A stretch of 64,000 bases of DNA, taken from contig CM043964.1 in the NCBI GenBank assembly GCA_014529385.2, positions 107,471,587 through 107,535,586 of the forward strand. The letters run 5' to 3'. Below are positions 45,570 to 55,896 of the stretch, piece after piece (within the stretch, counting starts at the first letter, position 1; each line of letters begins with the position of its first letter). This DNA comes from Adiantum capillus-veneris (Eukaryota > Streptophyta > Polypodiopsida > Polypodiales > Pteridaceae). Under the pieces are notes generated by a model. The model saw nothing but the letters and a program-made list of their open reading frames with translations, had not been told where the DNA came from and searched no databases. The translations under genes were made by a program, and so were the position numbers.

Positions 45570-45953
45570 AAGAGAGCAAAAGAACCTCCAAGAGATTCAC
45601 AAATCTCCTCTCCAATCCAAGCAAAACTCTACACAAAATCTCAGCACAAAGCTAAGACAAGCTGCTTCCCAAAAGAACTGTTTACCTGAAGAAAATCTGT
45701 CAAAAAGCACACCCTCTTTATCTAAACGCCTCCGAAAAGTAACTTCTGCTACGCTGCTCAGAACAAAATTCTGAGGGCTCGAACAGCTTCGAAAGGGGGG
45801 TTAAACCCCAGGTCACCTGATCAGAATACTCCCGGAACGTCGAGGATGCTCCCACGAACAAATTTTTCGAAAACTGCCTGAAAACTGCGATTGCGCACGC
45901 GGACGCGAAAACGCAAGTAGAGGCTCTGGAAATCACCTCGCTCTGATACCAAT

Positions 45954-46231
45954 TGTTGAAGATGATGAAACAGGAAACAGAAGGAAGACAGCAACTCAGA
46001 GTAGGAAGAAGATGGAGAAGGAGAAGACACAGAGCTTGTGTACGAGATCTCTGTATCTCTCTCTCTGTATTGGAATAATAATATGTATATAAACTCGGAG
46101 CTACAAAGCTTATATGAAACCCTAAGAGATAAGGTGTCCTTTCACACCAGATGTCCAGGGGAAAAAACCCAGTGGGAGAAAAGTGCCCCTGGTGAAGCGC
46201 GTATACACACTAACACTACTACATGTCTACA
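45954..46231 (-). repeat. Copia LTR D (outer 5' LTR of the array)
   Basis: A 278-bp LTR, one base shorter than the others ('ctgtatctctc' against 'ctgtagtctctc'). Its outer end (46231) abuts non-copia sequence beginning CCACT. No matching 5-bp target duplication exists at the left end of the array because that end is truncated. Confidence 0.92.
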
Positions 46232-46432
46232 CCACTATCAGGCAAGAACCAAGTTTTTCAAACACTCTTGACATGGTGGGGGAGCTCAAAAAGCTAATAG
46301 CTTTCTTGAAGTATTCCATTGGTTTTTTTTTAGGGGAGACACTGAATAGTAAATTTAAGATAGTGTACTAATTTTGAAAGTGATAATATAGTAGTGCTAT
46401 ATTTTCTTTTTTTTTAGGTGTAATCTTCAAAT

Positions 46433-46957
46433 ATGGCAAGGACCAAACAAAATGCAAGGAAGGTTCCTAGAGAAGATTTCAAATCAGGAGATCTCAAAGG
46501 AACACTAGAAGCTATCAAACCATGAGATAAAGGTGAGAGCTCTAAAGGAGGTAAATGTGAGATCTCCAAGGAAGATAAATGTGAGAGCTCCAAGGGAGAT
46601 AAATGTGACGGCTCAAAGAAGGGAGATAAGGGTGAGAGCTCAAAGGGAGATAAAGGAACTGCATTTTTAAAGCTACCAACCAACAAAAGACTTGGTATGA
46701 AGCTCCCACCTGTAAAGAACATGAGGTTTTGTCAGAAGGTAAGATGCATGAAGGAGATAAGGAGAGCACAAAAGGCTCTTACAATTGCAATTTTTAGATT
46801 TCCTTTTGAAATGCTCTGTAGGAAAATAGCAGAGAAGTTTAAGATTGATATGAGGTGGACAAGAGATGCCTTGGCATATATGCAGGAGGCTGCTAAAGAC
46901 TATTCAAGTGAGCTCTTCCGAGATGCATACATATGTACAACCCACTCTCAGGTATAG
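46433..46957 (+). pseudogene. Histone H3-family sequence with CENH3-like features
   Basis: H3 histones package DNA; CENH3 marks centromeres. The ATG at 46433 opens MARTKQNARK, nearly the canonical H3 start. After 30 codons there is an in-frame TGA (46523-46525). The same frame then continues through a Lys/Ser/Gly-rich insert with repeats of the type ESSKGDKC and reaches the histone fold (46724-46954): VRCMKEIRRAQKA (alpha-N), FPFEMLCRKIAEKFK (alpha-1), DMRWTRDALAYMQEAAKDY (loop 1, alpha-2), LFRDAYICTTHSQ. The RWT..AL...QEAA.DY wording resembles plant CENH3 more than canonical H3. A TAG after HSQV removes alpha-3; a frame shift there leads into a Glu/Lys-rich frame (to 47258). A TTTTTTTTTAG acceptor-like site lies at 46409-46417. 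It is probably a pseudogene, or a mis-modelled multi-exon gene. Confidence 0.7.
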
Positions 46958-47258
46958 ATTCAACAAAATTATTGAACTAGTACCTCTTCAAGATGACAAA
47001 ACCTTCAACATCCTCAACATACCCCCATCAAGAAAGGTAAAAGAGCCTAAAGTGGTGATTGAGGAAATCATAGAGGAGGAGGATGTTTTGGAAGAAAGGG
47101 AGGAGATGAAAATTGAAAAAAAGGAGCTAGAAAAAAAGAAACCTAGGGAGAGTGAAGCTCAACTCCCGTCATTGCTGAGAAGTGTAAATTCCAATGGCTT
47201 GAGAGTAGCAACCTTCTTAGAGGATGACTTCTTCAAGGGAAAGATTATATTTCCCTAG
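46866..47258 (+). CDS. Glu/Lys-rich frame overlapping the end of the H3-like sequence
   Basis: The only supported part begins about 46955, directly after the H3-like stop and in another frame. FNKIIELVPLQDDKTFNIL could correspond loosely to the alpha-3 region of H3. An acidic/basic stretch follows (EEIIEEEDVLEEREEMKIEK), predicted coiled coil, ending VATFLEDDFFKGKIIFP at a stop. If one base were shifted at about 46950, the H3-like fold would continue into this tail. Otherwise it is an independent or spurious frame. Confidence 0.3.
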   Translation: MPWHICRRLLKTIQVSSSEMHTYVQPTLRYRFNKIIELVPLQDDKTFNILNIPPSRKVKEPKVVIEEIIEEEDVLEEREEMKIEKKELEKKKPRESEAQLPSLLRSVNSNGLRVATFLEDDFFKGKIIFP

Positions 47259-48977
47259 ATGTTGAGTCTCTTGACATTCTTAAAGACTGGCAAAAAAAGA
47301 TCACTGATTCTAGTATGCTGGTATCCTTGAGGTTTGCCTTCCCATCAAACACTCTTTGTGTGTTTATGTAGGTTATTTATAGTTAATAAGTGTTCTTTGT
47401 ATTTTTTTGTAGATTTTTGGTGCATAACTATAAGTTAGATGTCCAACATAATGTGGAGGTGGTTGACTCAACCATCTCTCAGTTTTTAAAACTTATTTTG
47501 ACATAAGGAATTGACTAGCCAATATTGATTTTGAGACTTGTAAGGTCCTTCGCTACTCCTACTATGAGAGATATGTTTTTCTGCAACCCTAACTCAGTTG
47601 GACTTTTTCATCTTTGAGGCTTTTGACAATGTCCATTGGTCTTGCCACAACTCACACTAGAGTTTTATTTCTATTGATATCACTAATAATACATGTTTCA
47701 TATTGAACTCTCTTGACTGCCACCATGGAATGGCTACGATGTAAGTATAAATGTCCAATACTTTAGCTAGTGCTCCCACTTTCAGTTATTTTATCTCTAG
47801 TTAAGCCAATGCTTTGGATCTTTCTAAATAGAGCAATGTCCTCCCATAACAAAGCTCATGGATGACATATAGATCTTAAATGTGAAGGTGTGGTGCTAGT
47901 ACTTTGTAAGTAAATACATTTTTAAATAGTGCATTTATGCTTCCCTTTGTATTTGTGTAGCCCCCCTTGCAAGAGGAGGCTTTCTCATGTGGATGGAGAG
48001 TGATAACAAATGAAAAGCTAGTGGTTGACTACACCTATTGCAAGCCAAAAAAGAATATTAGGGTAAGTATTTGACCATATAAAATATAGCTATCACTTGA
48101 AATGTTCTTGTTGAGAGATAACACACTAATATTTCTTGACCAGATCAATAGGAATTTCTACACCAACAACCACGTTGTTGGATAAGGGAAAAGTTGATTA
48201 TGTATATGGTAAGTTTCCAAATGCCACCACCCACAGTAGCACCAAAGACCCCAAAGGGCACCACAAATGGCAAGGAAAAACCACACAAAAGAGCAAAGGC
48301 AAAGGAAGAGAATCCCAAGTCAAAGAGGTTTTAAAGGAAGAGAAGAAGCCAAAGGAGCTTGTGTTGCCCCCAAAAAGATCCCCAGAAAAACGACACATGC
48401 AAAAGAGGAGAAGAAGAAGGAGACAAAGAAGAAGCAGTGAAGGACATCAAAAAAACCAAAGCCCAAGAAGGAGGAAGATAAGTAGAAGAAAATGCCAAAA
48501 GAACCAAAGCCCAAGGAGGAAGAGAAGAAGAAAAAGACAACCAAAGAGACAGAGCCCAAGGAGAAAAAAAGAAATGAAAAAGAGCCAAAAATACCAAGAA
48601 AGAGCCCAAGAAGAATAGAGGAGGCCAAACAAGAAAGAGTCTTAGGACTCCCAAAAATCCCAAAAATATTTTGTGAACCAACATTTTGTAGATAGAAAAG
48701 CAGTACATATTCTTTCCTAGAGAGCATATTGTAAACATAAACATACTCTCTCCTTGAGAACATTACTTTTTTTTTTTGTAAAGAGCAAACCTTACATATT
48801 CTCTCCTTGAGAGCATTATGCAAACCTTACATCCCTTCTCAATTTTACAACTTTCATTGGCTCCATCTCTCTTGTACCTCCCAAAATAGTCTTTTTAAAT
48901 TTTTGTTGTAATTGTGGCAGTCCTTGTCTCTGTATCTGCATGTTTTTCCCAATCCAACTGGGTTGACAGCAATATGT
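47259..48977. other. No gene recognised; Lys/Arg-rich low-complexity frames
   Basis: At 47960-48080 a short plus-strand piece is open (EEAFSCGWRVITNEKLVVDY). At 48136-48695 purine-rich DNA gives long Lys/Glu/Arg-rich frames in two registers. These are low complexity, so their openness is weak evidence of coding. A duplicated 'tacatattct.tcct.gag.gcat' segment lies at 48705-48830. Confidence 0.35.
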
Positions 48978-49776
48978 TGACAAGATTTTCTATGCAACTA
49001 AGAAAACACCTAAGGATTTTATGGATGTTTGCCAATTTGTTGGAAGAAGTCGCATATGTATATGCCATGTACATATTAAGGTCATCGTTATGTACATATC
49101 GCCTAGAGGGATTCGACCCTTGTTTGTGGCATCATGGTTTTCTAGAATTCCTTGTAAATGATGTAAATATGCTTTTGAGTCTCAATAAAACAAGTGGAAG
49201 TATAGAGAATTCTCTCTCATGCGCAAAAATGTGATCTGTGTAGTCGCCCTTGCACCTCGACTATATCCTTGCAGATTTTATCCAGATCACGTGTATCATG
49301 TATAGAAAGTGATGGATCATGAAATGTAGTGCTTTGAAATGATTTGAGGAATCACCATGATAAATTTGGTGATTTTTGGTAACCGTTTGCCCCAATCCCC
49401 ATCAAAATGGGTTTGTTATAGGCAAAAATAGGTCAAAATGGCTCAAAAATGGTCAAATTTGGTCCAAATTGGCCAATTTTTGACACATCATCTCACATGC
49501 CTCGTGGAAAAAAATAGGGGGGGTTGCTTGCTGAAATGAAAAAAATAGAATGCGTTACTCTAAGAGAGGGAGCCAACGTGATTTATGGTGGTGTCTGTGT
49601 GCAATCTCGCCCCCGTTTGCCGTGTCGTTTCTCTTCTTCTCCACCTTTGAAGAGTGAATTAAACCTTTCTCTTATCAATTTGATGTTTAGGAATCATCTT
49701 GGGTGCTCTATGATTGAGCTTTTTTCCATGGTCATGGTTTTTTGGTGAAGAAGATAGAGGCGTTTTCTACATAGTC

Positions 49777-49868
<92 letters not shown>

Positions 49869-50217
49869 ATTAGGGCTGAGTGTGTAAGGAAGAGTGAGAG
49901 AGATTTGGGAATTGAGTTGAGTGTGAGAGGATATGAGTATCTATGTTTGTTTTCTGGCTGAAAGTTTGATCTTTGAAGGACCTTCACATCAGCTTGATTG
50001 GCGTCTGCTCTGATCCCAAGCCCTCATCGTCGCCGACTCTCTACATGCATCTTGTTGGGTTGGCAGGAGCTTGTAGTCCCCACAAGTTTCCTCTTGATTT
50101 GAGTGAAGAAGGACCTATTTGTGTGAGTTTCCTCTACCATTTGGGTGTTTGAGTGTCCATTACAAGCTGCAAGCAGGCTACTCTATAGGGGTGAAATGAC
50201 TTCAGCCCTCCTTGTCA
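48978..50217 (+). repeat. Gypsy 5' LTR
   Basis: Begins TGACAAGATTTTC and ends CCTCCTTGTCA. Contains a polyadenylation-like CTCAATAAAAC near 49181 and a pure (TG)n tract of about 84 bases at 49783-49866 that is almost absent from the 3' LTR. Confidence 0.88.
49783..49866. repeat. (TG)n microsatellite inside the 5' LTR
   Basis: About 84 bases of TG repeat. The equivalent place in the 3' LTR (near 56662) has only about five TG units. Confidence 0.96.
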
Positions 50218-50523
50218 GTTTTTGGTGCCCCCACGGAGGAGGGCAAGAACTCTATACATACTTTTGGATTGCATCTTGGAGTTGATGATGTATATGGTTG
50301 TGGGTCCTTTGGGACAACCGCCTTTGTATATGCAAATTGTGGGTAGCAATTGAGGCGGTAATTGAATTGGATTACAGCCTTTGTTGAGGGTCGTGAGGTT
50401 TTGTGCAGCCAAGTACTAAGGTCCGGGTTACCCAGTGTGAGATGGATTAGGTTTTGGAGCGATCCATCGACATCCCTTATCCTAGCAACGTCATATGTAA
50501 GTGATTTTGTGGTGGATAAAGAT

Positions 50524-51790
50524 GGCATAAAACTTTCCTAAATTTCATGGATTGCCACATATAGATGATAATGCATTTGTGGAGAATATTGAAGTAGAAT
50601 GTTTACTACACCGGGCATACAAGATCCTACCGTTATGTTGCATCGTTTTGGCTACATCTTGCAAGGTGATGCAAGGGGGTGATTGCAAGATTTTGAGGCA
50701 CAATCTCAAGCACAAAATCCACCAGTTGTGCTTGATTACAACCTAATTAAGCATGCTTTTTTTAATCACTTTAGAGAAGGAGAGGAGCCAGATATTGTTT
50801 GGCATGAGATTTTGAATCATGTGCAGAAGAAGAATCAAAGTGTTGAGGATTAGCAATTTACACGTGTTTGGGATATTTGGTGTGTATCTCTTGGATATGA
50901 GACTCCACCAACCATGTTAAAGAAGAACCGCTTTATTTCCAACCTCAAAGGGACTTTAAAGCTCAAAGTGAAGTTAAGGAGACTAGTCACTTTTGAAGAA
51001 ACAGTAACCATGGCCAGGCAAAAAGGAGTGGAAGACATAGCGATTAAGTGAATATGGAATAATTTTGGATCATACAATGGAAAGAAGGGGAGATGAGAGA
51101 GAAGATCAAGCAAATGGAGGTCAGGGTGAACAGGGAACCCATAGGCAAATGGATACATAACAAATGCAATGCAATATGGAAAACAAAATGAATATGATGC
51201 AAGAATTGTGCCTAAATGTCGTTGAAGGTGAACATGGAAGAGGAGGTTATGCTAGAGGTGCTCCACCACAAGCGAGAAGAGTAGGTCCTCAACAATATGA
51301 AGCAACACCACTTAATGGAAATCTTGGATGTGAAGGTGGTGTGTATCCTGGTAGAAGATTTAATCCTACATGCTACAATTGTGGAGAACTTGTACATATT
51401 AGCACTCACTGCGATCGGACCACCAAGGATGGGAGGTGATATATACCCTCTTCCAAAGAACTTACTGAATAGAGCCAATGATTTTGCTTTGAACATAAGA
51501 GGGGATCAAGGTGCTCATGAATTTCACCAAGAAGTCCAAGCTCCTGGTGGTGGTGGCCATGTGGGAATCATTCATGTGGAGGACAAAGAAGCTAACATGA
51601 TGCCCTTAGGCAAAAGAGAGAGGCAAGGCAGTGTTGCAAGTCCTAGAAGGAAAAAAGGAAAAGAGAAAGAAGGTGAAGATGCTAAAGACAAGAGGAAAAG
51701 AAAGCAACGAAGGAGGTTCCAAGTTGCAGATCTTCCATTGGGAGAGGGCGGGCATGCTTATAACCTTCAGGGGGATCTTGTTGGAAGGAA
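50524..51790 (+). pseudogene. Gypsy (Tat-like) gag with CCHC zinc knuckle
   Basis: Broken frames give the gag capsid signature: FHGLPHIDDNAFVENIEVE, ILQGDARGWLQDFEAQSQ, IKHAFFNHFREGEEPD, PPTMLKKNRFISNLKG. A CCHC knuckle CYNCGELVHISTHC lies near 51370-51412. A Lys/Arg-rich tail follows (to 51794). At least three frameshifts and several stops occur. The product would bind element RNA. Confidence 0.8.
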
Positions 51791-51815
51791 ATAAAATATC
51801 ACATTTGGGAAACTC

Positions 51816-52217
51816 ATGAACATGGTTCCTAAACTCAAATGCGTATGGAAGGGGCTTGTAAATTTAATTGAGAAGGAGCCAAGGCATGGATCTATGAGGG
51901 TCTTATGTATTGGTGAGTTTCCAGACATTTTCCCAGTCGTAGATGCTTGGCATAAAGAGCAAGGATTGGGAGAGGTTTATATTGATGGTGGTACCCAAAA
52001 ATGCATAATCACACAATCCTGTGTGGAGAAGTTGGGACTTACCATTTTAGGTGGCTCAAAGTTTAGAATACGGTTGTCCAATCATGCTAAATTCAAATGC
52101 TTGGGAGTTATCAAAAACCTTGAAGTAGAGGCATTTGATGTCAAGACACTTGTCAATTGTCATGTCATGCCTGCAGCCCTTGGAGCTTTTCCTTTATTCT
52201 TGGGAGACCTTGGATGA
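51816..52217 (+). pseudogene. Gypsy (Tat-like) aspartic protease
   Basis: A 133-codon frame with VYIDGGTQKCIITQSCVEKL (the D-[ST]-G active site appears as DGG) and a downstream hydrophobic strand CHVMPAALGAFPLFLGDLG, corresponding to the ILG motif region. The Ser/Thr of the active site is replaced by Gly, which suggests an inactive protease. An acidic linker frame (52248-52505) follows and leads to RT. Confidence 0.6.
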
Positions 52218-52639
52218 GAGAAATGGAAGATATCTAAGATTGGGGACATGGAACCGTTATTATCTATAACAAGAAAGGAAAGTAAGAAGAAGTTTGATAT
52301 GACGAGCAAGCTACCACTTGAAATTGATGAAGAGGATGAGGATGAAGAATATTCAACTTCAAGTGGTGGAGAGCAATCAACTGACGAGGGCAGTATTACT
52401 AATTCTAGCTTTGACAGTGAATTTGATGTATCTTATTTGCTTCTTGAAAAGGAAAATGATGAGGATGCTTGTGTCTTTCAAGTGTCAAATCATGGAGGTA
52501 TGTAAAGCCATTATGAGAAACTAGAAGAGTTTATGCAACCAAGAGTGGATCCTTTGGTCAAGGAAGACATGTCACAAAAGATGGTATGTTGAGATCTTTC
52601 TGAAGGTGACAGAAATGAGTTCTAAAGGATGTTAAGAAG

Positions 52640-53891
52640 TTCCCAAATATTTTTATCACCTCCTACCAAGAAATAAGGGGTTTTAAAGGCAAGGATGTGC
52701 AGTCTAAATTCAAGGATGGGGCAATGCCTATTAGGCAAAAGCTTAGAAGGCTTGGACATGAGAAAATGGTAGCTTTAAGAGAAGAGGTGAATAATCTTTT
52801 GGAGGGAGGTTTCATATGCCCTGTTGATAATGCATAATGGATAAGTCCTGTTGTGGTGACCACCAAGAAGGATGGAAAATGGAGAGTTTGTGTTGATTAT
52901 AATCCATTGAATGCAGCCATCAAGAAGGATCCTTATCGCTTTCCTTTTATTGATGAAATTCTGGACTCAGTTTTGCAGGACATGAACAATATAGTGTGTG
53001 CGATGGTTTTTTAGGTTATTTCTAAATGTCTATTTCTCTTGAAGATCAGAAGAAGACTTCTTCATAACTCCATGGGGATGCTTTTGTTATTGTGTCCTAC
53101 CATTTGGGCTTACCAATGGACCTAACGAGTACCAAAGAAGAGCTGATTGGCTATTCAATCCATATTTGGGGAAGTTTGTCAAAGGTTTCATCGATGATTT
53201 TTGTGTGTATAGTGCTCGACTAGATCATTGTATGAAGGTTGAGGTGGCATTTAGACAATATGATGACTTTGGAGGACAATTAAATCCAAAGAAATTTCAT
53301 TTGGCACAACCTAGAGGCAAGCTTTTGGGACATGTGATATCAGAGAATGGAATAGATCCAGATCTTGAGAATGTCAAGGCATTAATGTCTGTACCATCCC
53401 CAAAGGATACAAATAAATTAGCCACTTTTATCCAAAAAGTTAGGTATATGAGTAGATTCATGTCTCTATCATCACAGGTTCTCTATCCTTTACAGCAAGC
53501 AACAAAGGTTGACCCCATAATTTGGATTGTTGAATGTGAAGAGATTTTTTAGAAAGTCAAGTAGATTTTGGGTTCTCTTCCTACTATGCAAGCTCCAGAT
53601 TGGGAAAAAGAGTTTTATGTGAACCCATTAGTGGGAGAAGATGATATTGGTGCCATGCTTTTACAAAAAGGGAAAGGATCAGAGTATATGAGGCCCATAT
53701 ATTATGCCAGCCAAGTTAAGAATGCTACTGAAAGAGGTTATTCTAAAGTGGAGCTTATTATGGTAAGTGTTGTATATGCTTGTAGAAGATTCATGCATTA
53801 TCTACTACCACGGCCTTTTACCTTCTTGACAAGCTATTCTTTACTTCCTCAATTGTTCAAGAACTCAAACATGTCAAAGACAGTGAGATGA
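52640..53891 (+). pseudogene. Gypsy (Tat-like) reverse transcriptase and first RNase H
   Basis: Frames give MPIRQKLRRLGHEKM, then VTTKKDGKWRVCVDYNPLN and KKDPYRFPFIDEILDSV. After a break, LPFGLTNGPNEYQRR and the catalytic box KGFIDDFCVYS (FIDD for the usual YIDD or YLDD) follow, then NPKKFHLAQPRGKLLGHVIS, IQKVRYMSRFMS, and the first RNase H (EFYVNPLVGEDDIGAMLLQ, YYASQVKNATERGYSKVELI). The first RNase H Asp appears as Asn (VN for VD). Stops at several points, for example after VDNA and after CEEIF, make it non-functional. Confidence 0.82.
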
Positions 53892-54499
53892 AATGGATAA
53901 TTGAGCTTCAAGAGTTTCAATTCTCATTTATGGTCAAAGAAATCACTAGAGCTACGTTGGTAGATCTTCTTACGTATAAAGAGATTCCGCTTTTGATCAG
54001 ACAAGAAGCCATGAAGCAAGAAAGGGTGATAATACAAGAGCTTGAAAATGCATGCTTGATGTATTTTGATGGCTCATATATGAAAAGTCATGATGCAACA
54101 TCTAGAGGCATTGTAATTTATTATCCCAAAGGAGTTTTGATTAGGAATCAAGGCCAAAAGCTTGATGCAAAAAGCAACAATGAGGCTGAATACATTGCTC
54201 TTCAAAGTGGTTTATGTATGTGTTTGCAACTTGGAATCTATCATTTACAAATAAGGGGTGATTCCTTGCTAGTGGTTAAGCAAGTTCTGGGAGTGTGGAA
54301 AAACAAAAATCCAAAATTGAAGGACCTTTGTTTGCAAGTGAAGCAATTTCTAAAACAATTTGAAGCTTGGAGCATCATGCATGTTGATAGGTCCAAAAAT
54401 GAAGAAGCTCATAATGCTGCACAAGAGATGATCACTGAAGTGTTTGTCATTAAAGTTGATGAGGTTATGTATCATGGAAGAGAGGCCTTGTCAAAATAA
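53888..54499 (+). pseudogene. Second (archaeal-type) RNase H of the Tat-like element
   Basis: A 203-codon open frame. The RVT_3-type RNase H signatures are MYFDGSYMKSHDATSRGIVI, NNEAEYIALQSGL and LQIRGDSLLVVKQVLG, the first three acidic catalytic positions. The end reads VDRSKNEEAHNAA where the family normally has an Asp (ADxLA), so the last acidic residue is His. It sits between the RT-linked RNase H and integrase, as in plant Tat elements, and is thought to assist RNA removal during reverse transcription. This frame is unusually intact compared with its neighbours. Confidence 0.8.
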
Positions 54500-54508
54500 G
54501 AAGAGTTT

Positions 54509-55868
54509 TTGCAGACAGGCCTTCTACCTCAAGACATTCTAGCATCAAACGAGTATATGTTCATGAGGAACGCTGGTAAATATGTGCTTCATGATGATGT
54601 TCTTTTCATGAAAGGGAGTGATTTGGTGCTACGTCCTGTACCTTGGAAGAAAGAGATTTATCGAATATTAGAAGAAAATCATGAGGGATCTTGTCACGTG
54701 GACACTTTGCAATGAAATTAACTTTACAGAAGATCTTACAAGAAGGGTATGTGTGGCCAAGCATACAAAAGGATGTCCATCATTGATGCAAATCATGTTT
54801 ATCATGCCAAAGTATGGATAAGAAATTACTCAAAGATGAATTTCACAACATTATGTTGGCTTACGATGTGTTTGAAAAATGGGGCCTTGATGCAATAGGC
54901 CCATTGCCTATGATTGGTAGAGGAAAATGTTATATTCTTACTTCAGTTGACTATTTGTCAAGCTAAGCAAAGGCAAAGGTAGTAAAGAAGATCACTAGCA
55001 AGGATGTTGGAAAATTTGTGTATGAGGATATATGTTGTAAAATGGTGTACCATTGAAATTGCTCTTTGATAATGGTCCGGGATTTTGTGGAAAATTAATC
55101 AACTATTTATGTAAGAAGTTGAAGGTACAACATAGGTACACCACTCCATATTATCCGCAATGCAATGGAATGAATGAAAGATTCATGGGAGAGCTTATGA
55201 GGATACTTACCAAAATGACTCAAAGTCATAGTAAAACATGGAATCTTGAACTTTCATGTGCTTTGTGGGCTTATAGAACATCTGTGAAATCAGGAACGTG
55301 ATATTCTCCATTTCTCTTGGGTGTTTGGAAAGGAAGCATTGTTGCCCATTTAAGTTGAGATTCCTTCCATCAAGATGCTCATAAAGCCAATGAAGAGGCA
55401 AGGGACATTCTTGAAGAGACACTTTTGCATTTATAGTGTTTACAACTTGATCGTAATCTTTCTTTTGAGCATTATGAAAAAAATCAACATGATCAACAAA
55501 GAAGGTTCAAAGAAACTGTGAAGGAAAAATAGATAGAAGAGGGTGAAATACTACTAAGATACAATAGCAGATTGGATAGCACCTTTCAAAAAAAAATTCA
55601 AATCAAATGGGAGGGTCCATTCATGGTAACAAAGAAGTACAAGAATGGCACTTATGAGCTTGCTGATTTGGATGGAACCATGCACTCAACTAGAGTTAAT
55701 GGATACAAACTCAACAAGTATGTGCCAAGAATGATGAAAATTGCAAAAGATGATATGCTTCTTGAAGAGCATAACAACTCAAATGTCACTTTACATGCAG
55801 AGGTAACTTCTGGGGATGATATGCGCTCTTTGTTTGCCCTCAAAATTGTTGATGCTGATCATGGATGA
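54509..55868 (+). pseudogene. Gypsy (Tat-like) integrase
   Basis: Frames give the zinc-binding region (RILEENHEGSCHVDTLQ, then CKSCLSCQSM), core start KWGLDAIGPLPMIGRGKCYI (first Asp), LLFDNGPGFCGKLINYLCKK (second Asp), and TTPYYPQCNGMNERFMGELM (Glu in NER). WNLELSCALWAYRTSVKSGT follows, then the C-terminal GPF module KIQIKWEGPFMVTKKYKNGT with LADLDGTMHSTRVNGYKLN. Five or more stops and frameshifts. No chromodomain is present. Confidence 0.8.
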
Positions 55869-55896
55869 TCTAGTAGACTACGGGGTTGGCAAGTTA

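Larger units (their letters stand above)
29721..46231 (-). mobile_element. Head-to-tail tandem array of a Ty1/copia retrotransposon
   Basis: On the minus strand, from right to left: LTR D (46231-45954), internal 4, LTR C (41326-41048), internal 3, LTR B (36419-36141), internal 2, LTR A (31512-31234), truncated internal 1 ending at 29721. Neighbouring internal regions share one LTR instead of having two each. Periods are 4907, 4907 and 4906 bp. Every junction has the same primer-binding site, polypurine tract and leader. Domain order protease-integrase-RT-RNase H identifies Ty1/copia. Copies differ by only a few bases per kb by eye, so the array is young, or is a concatemer or an assembly effect. 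Confidence 0.93.

Noticed and set aside
29721-46231. CRISPR-like or satellite interpretation of the 4.9-kb periodicity
   Set aside because: The units are complete retrotransposon internal regions with LTRs, PBS and PPT. This is a eukaryotic genome.
48136-48695. Arg/Lys-rich protein suggestive of an SR-type or histone-like tail
   Set aside because: Purine-rich low-complexity DNA opens two overlapping frames equally well. There is no start context or domain, and it is not evidence of a gene.
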